This document shows, piece after piece, positions 19,628-27,921 of a stretch of DNA of 64,000 nt. How positions within the stretch are numbered: position 1 is the first letter of the stretch; each line of letters begins with the position of its first letter. Source of the stretch: Flavobacteriales bacterium UBA852. Lineage in GTDB: Bacteria; Bacteroidota; Bacteroidia; Flavobacteriales_E; Vicingaceae. Made by a program: the position numbers and the translations under genes. The notes beneath the pieces are model-generated. The model was not told the DNA's origin. It did not search any database and saw only the letters and a list, made by a program, of their open reading frames with translations. Where the stretch lies: the NCBI GenBank assembly GCA_002295925.1, contig DBGO01000013.1:186001-250000 (forward strand), given 5' to 3'.

Positions 19628-20080
19628 TTAATTTCCCGACAACATTTCTTTTACAACAGTAGAGATTAACTTACCGTCAGCTTTTCCTTGCATCTTTTTA
19701 GTTGCAACGCCCATCACTTTTCCCATATCTTTCATTGATGAAGCGCCGGTTTCGGCAATAATTTCACCAACAATTTTTCTTATTTCGTCTTCCGATAATT
19801 GCTCGGGCAAATATTTCTTAATTACTTCTGCCTGAAACAGTTCTTCTTGCGCCATATCTTCGCGTCCTTGCTCTTTATATATTTGAGCCGAATCCAGGCG
19901 TTGTTTCACCAATTTTTGTAAAATCTTAACTTCTGCATCTTCCGATATTTCTTGATTCCCTTTTTCGGTTGCTGCCAATAATAATGCCGACTTTACGGCA
20001 CGCAAAGCAAAGAGTTTTTCTTTGTCTTTGGCTTTCATGGCTTCTTTTATGTCGTTGTTTATTTTTTCTGCTAAACTCAT
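19628..20080 (-). CDS. GatB/YqeY domain-containing protein
   Basis: A 150-residue cytoplasmic protein of the YqeY family, which matches the C-terminal tRNA-interacting domain of GatB. The N-terminal SLAEKINNDIKEAMKAKDKE, LFALRAVKSALLLAATEK, the central EQGREDMAQEELFQAEVIKK, YLPEQLSEDEI and the C-terminal SMKDMGKVMGVATKKMQGKAD are diagnostic. Full length for the family. The precise function is not established. It is transcribed divergently from lptB with 53 bases between starts. Confidence 0.93.
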   Translation of the reverse strand: MSLAEKINNDIKEAMKAKDKEKLFALRAVKSALLLAATEKGNQEISEDAEVKILQKLVKQRLDSAQIYKEQGREDMAQEELFQAEVIKKYLPEQLSEDEIRKIVGEIIAETGASSMKDMGKVMGVATKKMQGKADGKLISTVVKEMLSGN

Positions 20081-20121
20081 GGTTTTTAATTTTAAGCAAA
20101 AGTAATCTAAAAAAATTTAGT

Positions 20122-20129
20122 TAGGTTTG
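20122..20129 (+). promoter_or_regulatory. Bacteroidota -7 box upstream of lptB
   Basis: TAGGTTTG matches the Bacteroidota -7 consensus TAnnTTTG. It ends only four bases before the GTG start of lptB, so transcription starting about 6 bases downstream would give a leaderless or nearly leaderless mRNA. No good -33 TTTG is visible at the usual spacing. Confidence 0.45.
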
Positions 20130-20133
20130 TATT

Positions 20134-20868
20134 GTGATACTAAAAGCCGAAAATATTATTAAACGCTATAAAAAGCGAACAGTTGTAAAAGGTGTTTCCA
20201 TCAATGTAAAACAAGGTGAAATTGTTGGTTTGTTGGGCCCCAACGGTGCCGGAAAAACCACTTCGTTTTATATGATTGTTGGCTTAATAAAACCCAATGA
20301 AGGAAGAGTATATCTTGACGATAAGGATATTACCGAGATGCCCATGTATAAGCGTGCGCAAATGGGTGTGGGGTATCTTCCGCAAGAAGTATCGGTGTTT
20401 CGTAAATTGAGCGTTGAGGATAACATAATGGCAATTTTGGAGATGAAGCTCAAATCCAAAGCCGAACAAAAAAAACGATTGGAAGAACTGCTCGATGAAT
20501 TTAGTTTACAACACGTACGCAAAAATATGGGTGCCAACCTTTCGGGAGGAGAAAAGCGTCGTACCGAAATAGCACGCGCATTGGCTTCTGACCCTAAGTT
20601 TATTTTGTTGGACGAACCCTTTGCAGGTGTTGACCCTATTGCCGTTGAAGATATTCAAAGCATTGTGGCAAAACTTAAAAATAAAAACATTGGCATTTTA
20701 ATCACCGACCATAATGTGCAAGAAACCCTTTCGATAACAGACCGTGCCTACTTGCTTTTTGAAGGGAATATTCTAAAAGCCGGAACAGCTGAAGAACTCG
20801 CCGCCGACGAAATGGTGCGTAAAGTTTATTTGGGTAAAAATTTCGAACTTCGCCGAAAAGACATTTAA
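20134..20868 (+). CDS. lptB: LPS export ABC transporter ATP-binding protein
   Basis: A 244-residue ABC ATPase of the LptB2FG complex, which extracts lipopolysaccharide from the inner membrane. Motifs are complete: Walker [13 protein letters not shown] near residue 34, Q-loop GYLPQE, signature [15 protein letters not shown], Walker [14 protein letters not shown] and switch histidine in ITDHN. The start is a GTG (first residues [14 protein letters not shown]); no better start exists. A Bacteroidota promoter box lies immediately before it. queE follows after 7 bases, so the two are likely cotranscribed. Confidence 0.95.
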   Translation: MILKAENIIKRYKKRTVVKGVSINVKQGEIVGLLGPNGAGKTTSFYMIVGLIKPNEGRVYLDDKDITEMPMYKRAQMGVGYLPQEVSVFRKLSVEDNIMAILEMKLKSKAEQKKRLEELLDEFSLQHVRKNMGANLSGGEKRRTEIARALASDPKFILLDEPFAGVDPIAVEDIQSIVAKLKNKNIGILITDHNVQETLSITDRAYLLFEGNILKAGTAEELAADEMVRKVYLGKNFELRRKDI

Positions 20869-20875
20869 TATTTTT

Positions 20876-21511
20876 ATGATAAACGCTCAACAACAAGAAC
20901 TGCTGGATAAAGGCTTATTATTGCCCGTAATGGAGCAATTTTACACCATTCAAGGCGAAGGATACCATACCGGAAAAGCCGCATACTTTATTCGCGTGGG
21001 CGGTTGTGATGTAGGTTGCCATTGGTGCGATGTAAAAGAAAGTTGGAACCCCGATTTACATCCGTTAACCGAAATTTCAAAGGTTTTATCTTTTACGGAT
21101 GACACTCCTGCAAAAACCGTAGTAATAACCGGCGGAGAGCCCTTGATGTATAATATGAATCCGTTGACTCGCCAATTGAAAGAAAAAGGAATGAATACGC
21201 ATATCGAAACTTCCGGCGCATATCCTTTGAGCGGAACTTGGGATTGGATTTGTCTTTCGCCCAAAAAAACAAAACACCCGTTACCGGAAATATTACAGCA
21301 AGCCAACGAATTGAAAATTATTGTTCATAACTGCCACGATTTTAAATGGGCAGAAGAATTTAAGCAGAAAGTAAATGAAAAGTGCTTGTTATACCTTCAG
21401 CCCGAATGGAGTAAAAAAGACGAAATTATACCGCAAATTATCGAATACGTTCAGCAAAACCCCGAGTGGTCTATTTCTTTGCAAACACACAAATATTTGA
21501 ATATTCCTTAG
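20876..21511 (+). CDS. queE: 7-carboxy-7-deazaguanine synthase
   Basis: A radical SAM enzyme of 211 residues that turns 6-carboxy-tetrahydropterin into 7-carboxy-7-deazaguanine in queuosine biosynthesis. The N-terminal MEQFYTIQGEGYHTG is a QueE hallmark, and the iron-sulfur cluster cysteines are in GGCDVGCHWCDVKESW (C-x3-C-x2-C). VVITGGEPLMYN is the SAM-binding GGEP motif. It follows lptB by 7 bases. Its last nine codons (QTHKYLNIP) are duplicated downstream of the next gene, at 23024-23053. Confidence 0.95.
   Translation: MINAQQQELLDKGLLLPVMEQFYTIQGEGYHTGKAAYFIRVGGCDVGCHWCDVKESWNPDLHPLTEISKVLSFTDDTPAKTVVITGGEPLMYNMNPLTRQLKEKGMNTHIETSGAYPLSGTWDWICLSPKKTKHPLPEILQQANELKIIVHNCHDFKWAEEFKQKVNEKCLLYLQPEWSKKDEIIPQIIEYVQQNPEWSISLQTHKYLNIP
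21482..21507 (+). repeat. Direct repeat copy 1 (3' end of queE)
   Basis: A 26-base segment inside the end of queE that recurs at 23024-23049 with one mismatch. The 20-base core CACAAATATTTGAATATTCC (21488-21507) is identical in both. The two copies bound a 1542-base unit that holds only the FAD oxidoreductase gene. Confidence 0.85.
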
Positions 21512-21546
21512 TTGTTCACAACAATTTAAAACCTTAAGTCTGCTAA

Positions 21547-23022
21547 ATGAAAAAAAAGCACTTAATAATAACAGTAGCCTTTTTGATAACATCTTTTTTA
21601 GCTATTCCGACAATCCATATTTTAAAAACGAAATGGAGTGAGACAGATATTGAACCCAAAAATATCAAAGGATATGTAGATGATGAAAGTCATTTAAACT
21701 GCACAAAAATCGATTCATTGTTTTTGGCACCCAACAATCGAAAAGAGCTTATAAAACAGTTGCGAGAAATCCTCAAGTATGCAAAGAAAAATAATTTAAA
21801 AGTTTCAATAGCAGGCGCTCAACACAGTATGGGAGGACATACAATTACGGAAAATGGCGTTATTATCAATATGTTGCCTTACAAAGAAATGGAGCTTGAT
21901 ACAATCAATGATATTTTAACAATTGGGTCCGGAGCACTTTGGAAAGATGCTATTGCATTCTTAGATAAATACAATAAATCCATAGCAATAATGCAAGCAT
22001 TTAATTCTTTTAGTATAGGAGGTTCTCTAAGTGTCAACGGACATGGATGGCAAAAAAATCTTCCTCCGGTTTCCTCCAGTGTAATTTCGTTTACGCTAAT
22101 GAATGCTGATGGAGAAATAATTACTTGCAGTAGAAAACAAAATGTAGAACTTTTTAAGTCTGTACTTGGCGGGTATGGATTATTCGGGATAATACTTGAT
22201 GTAAATCTGAAAATTGTTGATAATACCGCTTTAGAATATAAATACGTAAAAATGAATACTAACAATTATTTGGAATATTACGAGAAATTTGTTTCAAATA
22301 ATCCTGATGCAGAATTAGTTTTTGGGCGACTAAGAGTTTCAAGAAAAAAATTTTTGGAAGAAGCAACGCTCAATTTCTTCGAAAAAAGAAATTTAAAACC
22401 AAATTCATTAGAAAATACAGATAATAGTAATGTAGAATTTAAACGAATAATTTTTCGGGGCAGTGTTGATAGTGAATATGGTAAAAGGCTAAGATGGGAT
22501 TTGGAAACAAGTGCTAATAAAGTGTCTATAAACAATATCTATTCTAGAAATGAAATATTAAATGATGATGTTTCTCTTATTGAAAATAAAGACACCGGTT
22601 CAACCGATATATTACATGAATATTTTATCCCGGAACGGAATTTTTATCAATTCATAGAAGATATTAAACCAATATTGATTGATTCAGACATTGATTTACT
22701 CAACATAACAATTCGCAGAGTTGAAACCGACAGTGATTCATATATGAATTATGCCCGAGAACCGGTTTATGGTTTTGTTTTACTTTTCAACCAAAAGAAA
22801 ACCGAGGAGCAAGAAAATAAAATGATTAAATTAACCAATAACTTAGTTGATATTACTATTTCAAACGAAGGCACATATTACTTACCCTACCGACTACATG
22901 TTGATAAGAATAAAATGAGAAAAGTTTATCCCCAAGCCGATGATTTTTTTAAACTAAAACTAAAATATGATTCTTTAGAGCTTTTTAGCAACAAATTTTA
23001 TGAATATTATAAAAAAGAGTAA
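21547..23022 (+). CDS. FAD-binding oxidoreductase, membrane-anchored or secreted
   Basis: A 491-residue VAO/FAD_binding_4-type flavoenzyme. Residues about 6-25 (HLIITVAFLITSFLAIPTIH) form a signal anchor. The FAD-binding domain shows KVSIAGAQHSMGGHTITENG near residue 85 and FNSFSIGGSLSVNGHGWQ near 155, followed by GGYGLFGIILDVNLKI. The C-terminal half resembles aldonolactone-oxidase-like substrate domains and ends YRLHVDKNKMRKVYPQADD. The oxidised substrate is unknown; a sugar lactone or alcohol is plausible. Codon use looks more AT-rich than queE before it. The gene sits exactly between two copies of the queE 3' end, which points to later insertion. Confidence 0.8.
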   Translation: MKKKHLIITVAFLITSFLAIPTIHILKTKWSETDIEPKNIKGYVDDESHLNCTKIDSLFLAPNNRKELIKQLREILKYAKKNNLKVSIAGAQHSMGGHTITENGVIINMLPYKEMELDTINDILTIGSGALWKDAIAFLDKYNKSIAIMQAFNSFSIGGSLSVNGHGWQKNLPPVSSSVISFTLMNADGEIITCSRKQNVELFKSVLGGYGLFGIILDVNLKIVDNTALEYKYVKMNTNNYLEYYEKFVSNNPDAELVFGRLRVSRKKFLEEATLNFFEKRNLKPNSLENTDNSNVEFKRIIFRGSVDSEYGKRLRWDLETSANKVSINNIYSRNEILNDDVSLIENKDTGSTDILHEYFIPERNFYQFIEDIKPILIDSDIDLLNITIRRVETDSDSYMNYAREPVYGFVLLFNQKKTEEQENKMIKLTNNLVDITISNEGTYYLPYRLHVDKNKMRKVYPQADDFFKLKLKYDSLELFSNKFYEYYKKE

Positions 23023-23023
23023 A

Positions 23024-23053
23024 CAAACCCACAAATATTTGAATATTCCATAA
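23024..23053 (+). repeat. Direct repeat copy 2: duplicated queE tail with stop codon
   Basis: This segment encodes Q-T-H-K-Y-L-N-I-P followed by TAA, the same nine residues and stop position as the end of queE, although it is out of any gene here. It starts one base after the stop of the FAD oxidoreductase. 25 of the first 26 bases match 21482-21507. Confidence 0.85.
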
Positions 23054-23106
23054 ATTGAAAAATAAAAGCAAATCAATAGTTTTAACTTGCTAAAAGAACT
23101 AAAATA

Positions 23107-23388
23107 ATGATTCCTGCGGATACCGAATTTTTACTTTTGTATGCTTTATATGGCGTAATGACTTTGTTTTTAGCGCAAGGATTAATTAGGTCTGAAAAAA
23201 AGAAATATTTTATAACGAATTCAGTAGTGTTTTTATGTTACCTCGTATTCATGATTTATATTTTTTCAGATGCTGAGAACTTTAAATATGGAAATTCACT
23301 CTCCGTTTTATTTTATGGAGCATTGTTTGTCCTTCTTCATTTTGCTGTACTCGGACTAATTAAATTGGTTCGAACATCAATGAAATAA
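23107..23388 (+). CDS. Small membrane protein of unknown function
   Basis: A 93-residue protein with three hydrophobic segments, about residues 7-24 (FLLLYALYGVMTLFLAQG), 36-53 (NSVVFLCYLVFMIYIFSD) and 65-87 (LSVLFYGALFVLLHFAVLG), separated by short basic loops. I recognise no family. It stands alone between the duplicated queE tail and the next gene. The coding call rests on its length, hydrophobic pattern and ATG start. Confidence 0.55.
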   Translation: MIPADTEFLLLYALYGVMTLFLAQGLIRSEKKKYFITNSVVFLCYLVFMIYIFSDAENFKYGNSLSVLFYGALFVLLHFAVLGLIKLVRTSMK

Positions 23389-23520
23389 GTGAAAAAGATA
23401 ACTCCTGCAAGAATGATAAAAACAGAGCACAATAAATTTTCTTAATCGAAAAACCTTCTTAACTTCTCCTTTTAACTTTTGATTAACAAAATTACACAAC
23501 CATTTCCCCCCGAATATCGT

Positions 23521-23528
23521 TATATTTG
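23521..23528 (+). promoter_or_regulatory. Bacteroidota -7 box upstream of the thioredoxin-like gene
   Basis: TATATTTG matches TAnnTTTG and lies 48 bases before the preferred ATG at 23577. This supports that start over an in-frame ATG at 23526, which overlaps the box. No -33 TTTG is seen at the usual distance. Confidence 0.4.
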
Positions 23529-23576
23529 TTCAACATTTGGCTTAAAAATTGTTTAAACCGAATTAAAAATTCAATT

Positions 23577-25052
23577 ATGAAAAAAATAATCACCCTATTG
23601 CTAGCCCTTCCGTTGTTTATTTCGGCACAAAAAAAAGATGCCTATAAAATCAAAGTAAAAATCAACGGATATAAAGATACAGTATGCTATTTAGCCAATT
23701 ACTACGGCGCTAAACAATACTATAAAGACACCGCCTATTTTGACAAAAACGGCGTATGCACTTTTACCGGAACTAAACCACTGCCCGAAGGAGTTTATTC
23801 AGTGGTTACACCTGATATGAAATATTTTGAGATGTTGGTCACCAGTCAAAATTTTGAAGTAAGTACCGATACAGCAGATTTTGTAAAACACATGTCTGTA
23901 AAAGGTAATAAAGACAATCAATTGTTTTACGAATACCTTAACTATATTCAAAAAGTAGCCAAAGATGCCGAGCCATTGCGTAAACAAAGAGCCGAATTGG
24001 CTAAATACAGCAAAGAAAACGAAAAAGAACTTGCCGAAATTGACAAGAAACTCAAAGAGATTGAAGAAAAAATAAACAGCTATCGCGAAAACATAATTCA
24101 AAAATATCCCGATACATTTATTGCCACAATGTTTAAATCGATGAAAGAGCCCGAAGCGCCTGAACCACCCAAAAAGGAAGACGGAAGTATCGACTCGTTG
24201 TTTCAATACCGTTACATAAAAAGCCACTATTGGGATAACATTAATTTCAACGATGAGCGTTTGATTTATTCGCCCATTTACCACAATAAATTAGAACGTT
24301 ATTTCGAAAAAATCATCATTAAACATCCCGATACCATTATTAAAGAAGCCGACTGGGTGTTGGATAAAGTAAAAGATACGCCCGAGTTGTTCAAATACAC
24401 AGTTCACTACTTAACCAACAAATACGAACGTTCAAAAATTATGGGAATGGATGCCGTTTTTGTTCACATGGCATTAAATTATTACACCCACGACAAAGCT
24501 TTTTGGGCCGATTCTACGGTAATAGAAAAAATTCGCGAAAGAGCCAAAACACTCGAACCCTTGTTGATAGGTAAAAATGCTCCAGCATTAACATTGCGTG
24601 ATACTGCCGGCAATTGGATTCCGCTCTATAGTGTAAACGCCGATTATACAATTTTGGTTTTTTGGGACCCCGATTGTGGACACTGCAAAAAAGAAATTCC
24701 AAAACTAGCCCGTTATTACGATGAAATAAAAGACAAACACAACGTAAAAGTCTATGCCGTAAGTTCCGAAGATGGAAAAAAATGGCGCGAATTTATCAAA
24801 ACAAACAAGTTGGATTTTATCAATGTTTCTGTTCCGCACGAAGTGTTTAAAGACCAAAATATGGCAACCGAATTAGTGTTAAGCGGCAAAACAGACGTTC
24901 AAAGTTTAAATTATCATAAAACTTATGACATTTATTCCACACCGCAAATATATGTTTTGGATAAGGATAAAAAAATCATTGCCAAACGTTTGGATGCCGA
25001 TTTAGTGAAGAAAGTGCTCGAATTGGAATGGAAAAAAGAAAAGAAAAAATAA
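23577..25052 (+). CDS. Thiol-disulfide oxidoreductase with DUF4369 and DUF5106 domains
   Basis: A 491-residue exported protein from the ATG at 23577, which opens a clean signal peptide (MKKIITLLLALPLFISAQ). Residues about 22-120 match the DUF4369 beta-domain (YKIKVKINGYKDTVCYLANY). A helical, charged middle part with DUF5106 character follows (residues about 130-330). The C-terminal thioredoxin/TlpA-like domain has FWDPDCGHCKKEIPKL with the active-site CGHC at residues 367-370. Such proteins act on disulfides in the Bacteroidota periplasm. The 17 extra residues from an upstream ATG are rejected because they precede the signal peptide and overlap the promoter box. Confidence 0.9.
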   Translation: MKKIITLLLALPLFISAQKKDAYKIKVKINGYKDTVCYLANYYGAKQYYKDTAYFDKNGVCTFTGTKPLPEGVYSVVTPDMKYFEMLVTSQNFEVSTDTADFVKHMSVKGNKDNQLFYEYLNYIQKVAKDAEPLRKQRAELAKYSKENEKELAEIDKKLKEIEEKINSYRENIIQKYPDTFIATMFKSMKEPEAPEPPKKEDGSIDSLFQYRYIKSHYWDNINFNDERLIYSPIYHNKLERYFEKIIIKHPDTIIKEADWVLDKVKDTPELFKYTVHYLTNKYERSKIMGMDAVFVHMALNYYTHDKAFWADSTVIEKIRERAKTLEPLLIGKNAPALTLRDTAGNWIPLYSVNADYTILVFWDPDCGHCKKEIPKLARYYDEIKDKHNVKVYAVSSEDGKKWREFIKTNKLDFINVSVPHEVFKDQNMATELVLSGKTDVQSLNYHKTYDIYSTPQIYVLDKDKKIIAKRLDADLVKKVLELEWKKEKKK

Positions 25053-25100
25053 GTTGATTTAACGATTGAGAAAAAGCCCAATTTTTTAATTACAGACAAC

Positions 25101-25784
25101 GTGCAACAAGAATTTTTAGAACATTTACTCACTTTTGTTTCCGAAAATAAAAAAGAACTTTTCAGAAAAAACATTGAACAGCGCACACGCCATTTAACGG
25201 TGGTATTGGAAGATATTTATCAACCCCAAAATGCCAGCGCCGTGCTTCGTTCTGCCGATTGTTTTGGCGTGCAAGATGTCCATATAATAGAAAATACCAA
25301 TAAATACACCCTTAACCCCGATGTGGTATTGGGTGCTTCAAAATGGCTGGATTTACATTTTTACAACACAGAAGAAAATAATACAGCGCAATGCTTACAA
25401 ACCTTAAAAGACAAAGGATACAAAATTGTGGCAACCACTCCATATACCAACGATGTAACAATTGACAAACTTAATTTGGATGATAAAACAGCTTTGGTCT
25501 TCGGCACCGAACTAACCGGAATATCGCAACAAGCCATGGATATGGCCGATGAATATGTAAAAATTCCGATGTATGGATTTACCGAAAGTTTCAATATATC
25601 TGTTTCGGCAGCCATTTGTATGTACGAAACCACCAAACGGTTGCGCAACGAGTATCTGAAAGAAGTGTGGCAATTGACCGAAGCCGAAAAACAAAAAACC
25701 TTGCTGAACTGGTGTAAAAAAGTAGTCAAACGTTCCGATGTAATTGAAAAAGACTTTTATGCGCGGCAACAAAACAATACGTAA
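25101..25784 (+). CDS. trmH: tRNA (guanosine-2'-O)-methyltransferase, SPOUT family
   Basis: A 227-residue SpoU/TrmH-type knotted methyltransferase. Motif 1 is LEDIYQPQNASAVLRSADCFG near residue 35, motif 2 is ALVFGTELTGIS, and motif 3 is YVKIPMYGFTESFNISVSAA, whose IPM.G..ESFN form matches TrmH, the enzyme that methylates G18 of tRNA, better than RlmB. The start is a GTG. It follows the thioredoxin-like gene by 48 bases. Confidence 0.85.
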   Translation: MQQEFLEHLLTFVSENKKELFRKNIEQRTRHLTVVLEDIYQPQNASAVLRSADCFGVQDVHIIENTNKYTLNPDVVLGASKWLDLHFYNTEENNTAQCLQTLKDKGYKIVATTPYTNDVTIDKLNLDDKTALVFGTELTGISQQAMDMADEYVKIPMYGFTESFNISVSAAICMYETTKRLRNEYLKEVWQLTEAEKQKTLLNWCKKVVKRSDVIEKDFYARQQNNT

Positions 25785-25804
25785 CCTAAAAAGATAATTT
25801 TTCG

Positions 25805-25812
25805 TATATTTG
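25805..25812 (+). promoter_or_regulatory. Bacteroidota -7 box
   Basis: TATATTTG matches TAnnTTTG, 26 bases before the ATG at 25839. With the terminator at 26299-26326 it makes the gene between them an independent transcription unit. Confidence 0.45.
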
Positions 25813-25838
25813 TATAATCACTCTTTAACCTATTGATT

Positions 25839-26267
25839 ATGAACAGATTAATTTTATTGTCCGTTTTAGCGATATTTTCTTTAAAGCTATCTGCTCAAAC
25901 AGCCAAAGATGTAAATTTGGTTATTCAGCGTATGCTCGACTTTAGCGATTTACAAAAAGTATATACAGAAGAAGAAAAAAACGGTGAAGTACCATTAATT
26001 ATCTTAACCAATGGTGAAATTCCGCAAAACCTTTTGGTTTTTAAGTTCAATAAGCGTGTAAAAATTATGACACCGCAAGAGCTTGAAACATTTAAAACCA
26101 TGTACAAAGGAAGTTTAGACAGTTACTTTGTGTTTGATACCCTACAGTTTAACGGTAATGAAGCAAAAATTTATGCTCGCTTTCGAAAAAACGACAATAT
26201 TCCGGTTCATTTGAGTTTAAAGAAAGAAAACAACAATTGGGTAGTAGTAGAAGGAAAAGCCGGTTAA
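25839..26267 (+). CDS. Exported protein of unknown function
   Basis: A 142-residue protein from the ATG at 25839; a TTG six bases earlier is less likely. A signal peptide (MNRLILLSVLAIFSLKLSAQ) precedes a small mature domain whose C-terminal half (SYFVFDTLQFNGNEAKIYAR ... HLSLKKENNNWVVVEG) reads as paired beta strands, a little like NTF2-type or lipocalin-type domains. I do not recognise the family. It has its own promoter box and terminator. Confidence 0.7.
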   Translation: MNRLILLSVLAIFSLKLSAQTAKDVNLVIQRMLDFSDLQKVYTEEEKNGEVPLIILTNGEIPQNLLVFKFNKRVKIMTPQELETFKTMYKGSLDSYFVFDTLQFNGNEAKIYARFRKNDNIPVHLSLKKENNNWVVVEGKAG

Positions 26268-26298
26268 TACTTATATTTTAAGTTGAAGAAAATTGTAA

Positions 26299-26326
26299 GC
26301 CGCTTTTCTTTAAAAGCGGCTTTTTT
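26299..26326 (+). terminator. Rho-independent terminator
   Basis: GCCGCTTTT and AAAAGCGGC form a perfect 9-bp stem around a 4-base loop, followed by six T. It lies 31 bases after the stop of the gene ending at 26267. Confidence 0.9.
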
Positions 26327-26411
26327 ATGAAGTTATGAATGCATCTTGAATTCTTGAAAAATTCTTATCAAGAAATAAGAATAAACAGCATTTTCTTAAA
26401 CAGAATTAATG

Positions 26412-27911
26412 TTATTTATTTAAAACAATTCTGAAAGTGGTTCCCTTTTCGGAAGATTCTTTTACAAAAACTTTTCCTTTATGATAACCTTCAATAATTC
26501 GTTTTACCAAAGATAAACCCAACCCCCAACCGCGTTTTTTGGTTGTAAATCCCGGCTCAAACACTGTTTTTTGTTTGTTTTTCGGGATACCCGAACCGGT
26601 GTCTGAAATATCAATATAAACATACTGTCCCAAATCTTTTATCGAGATGGTTATTCTTCCTTTTCCGCTCATCGCGTCAACGGCATTTTTTATCAAATTT
26701 TCCAACACCCAAGAAAATAACGACGGATTTACTTTTGCCGTCAAATCATCTTGTTCGGCAATAATGTCAATAGATACGTTTTTGGATATTCTTCCGCGTA
26801 AATAATGCACTGATTCATTGATGATGCTTAATATATTTTCGTTTTCAAGAACAGGAACAGCGCCAATTTTAGAAAACCTTTCGGTAATCATTTCCAACCG
26901 TTTAATATCTTTTTCCAGTTCATGAACCGTTAATTCATCCACATTTTGTGCTTTTAAAATCTCTATCCAAGCCATTAGTGAGGATAACGGCGTGCCCAAT
27001 TGATGGGCGGTTTCTTTTGCCATACCCACCCAAACCTGATTTTGCTCGGCTTTTCGCGAAGTGCTGAATACATAATACGAGATAATCAAAAATAATCCGA
27101 TAACAAAAAACTGAACAAATGGATACCACTTTAGTTGTTGCAATAAATCCGAATCTTTATAAAAAACATAGCTTTTATGATTGTCGATATAAATTTTGAA
27201 CGGCGGATTTTGGCTTTTCATTTCCGATAATATTTTTTTCACCATAACAGAATCACCCAAAACAGTGGAGTCAATATTTCCGGTATAGGTAATGTTTTGT
27301 TGTGTGCTGTCGGTAACAATAACCGGAACCGATGCCGAGTTTACAACAATTTCCGAAATGAACGATTCTATCAAATCGTTCAGCACAATTTTTAATTCCG
27401 AAAAAATACGCGAATCATCATAATAAAGGTAATTTTTCAGATTGCCGTAAACCTCTATTTCTATCGGTGGGTTTTTGGCTTTCATTTCTTCCAATCGCTT
27501 GTAAAGGAATGCAGTATCGTTCTCGGTTGGCAGGTCAATATTTCGCCAATTGGTAATTTTTCCGTCCTGATTGACAACAATTACCGGAATGGTTGTATTG
27601 CTCGATATAATGTCTAAATAAAAAGTCAGGTCAGAGTTGTTGTCGGCGTAAATGATGCGCTTATTGGCTTCTGCCCAAAGCTCAATTCTTTTCCGTTCTT
27701 CTTCGCCTATGGTTTTAAACAACCGATTGGTATAGGCAACCAATTTCGATTTTTTTTGAATGGCTTCTGCCCACAACCGAACCTTTTGTTTTTCTTCATC
27801 GGCAATTCGTTTAACCAAAATACCGGTGTACCACAAAGATGCCGCCACAATAATCATTGCAAATGCAGCTAACAGTAATTTCCAGCGTTGTTTTTTGTCA
27901 TAAATATTCAC
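26412..27911 (-). CDS. Sensor histidine kinase with duplicated extracytoplasmic sensor region
   Basis: A 499-residue membrane histidine kinase. TM1 is about residues 12-32 and TM2 about 266-286 (PFVQFFVIGLFLIISYYV). The H-box AKETAHQLGTPLSSLMAW puts the phosphorylated His at 303. The N-box is LENLIKNAVDAM, G1 DTGSGIP, and the F/G2 region FEPGFTTKKRGWGLGLS. The periplasmic part holds two related segments, IPVIVVNQDGKIT...EEMKAKNPPIEIEVY and VPVIVTDSTQQNIT...SEMKSQNPPFKIYI. No response regulator is adjacent on the same strand, but a receiver-containing sigma-54-type regulator lies 1.2 kb away, read divergently. The signal sensed is unknown. Confidence 0.9.
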   Translation of the reverse strand: MNIYDKKQRWKLLLAAFAMIIVAASLWYTGILVKRIADEEKQKVRLWAEAIQKKSKLVAYTNRLFKTIGEEERKRIELWAEANKRIIYADNNSDLTFYLDIISSNTTIPVIVVNQDGKITNWRNIDLPTENDTAFLYKRLEEMKAKNPPIEIEVYGNLKNYLYYDDSRIFSELKIVLNDLIESFISEIVVNSASVPVIVTDSTQQNITYTGNIDSTVLGDSVMVKKILSEMKSQNPPFKIYIDNHKSYVFYKDSDLLQQLKWYPFVQFFVIGLFLIISYYVFSTSRKAEQNQVWVGMAKETAHQLGTPLSSLMAWIEILKAQNVDELTVHELEKDIKRLEMITERFSKIGAVPVLENENILSIINESVHYLRGRISKNVSIDIIAEQDDLTAKVNPSLFSWVLENLIKNAVDAMSGKGRITISIKDLGQYVYIDISDTGSGIPKNKQKTVFEPGFTTKKRGWGLGLSLVKRIIEGYHKGKVFVKESSEKGTTFRIVLNK

Positions 27912-27921
27912 TACCCGAAAT

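Noticed and set aside
23526..23576. Earlier ATG for the thioredoxin-like gene, adding 17 residues
   Set aside because: It overlaps a promoter box and would put a basic stretch before a clean signal peptide that begins at 23577.
23799..24284. Long open frame on the minus strand (161 codons)
   Set aside because: It lies wholly inside the thioredoxin-like gene and encodes a Phe/Val-rich sequence typical of an antisense shadow.
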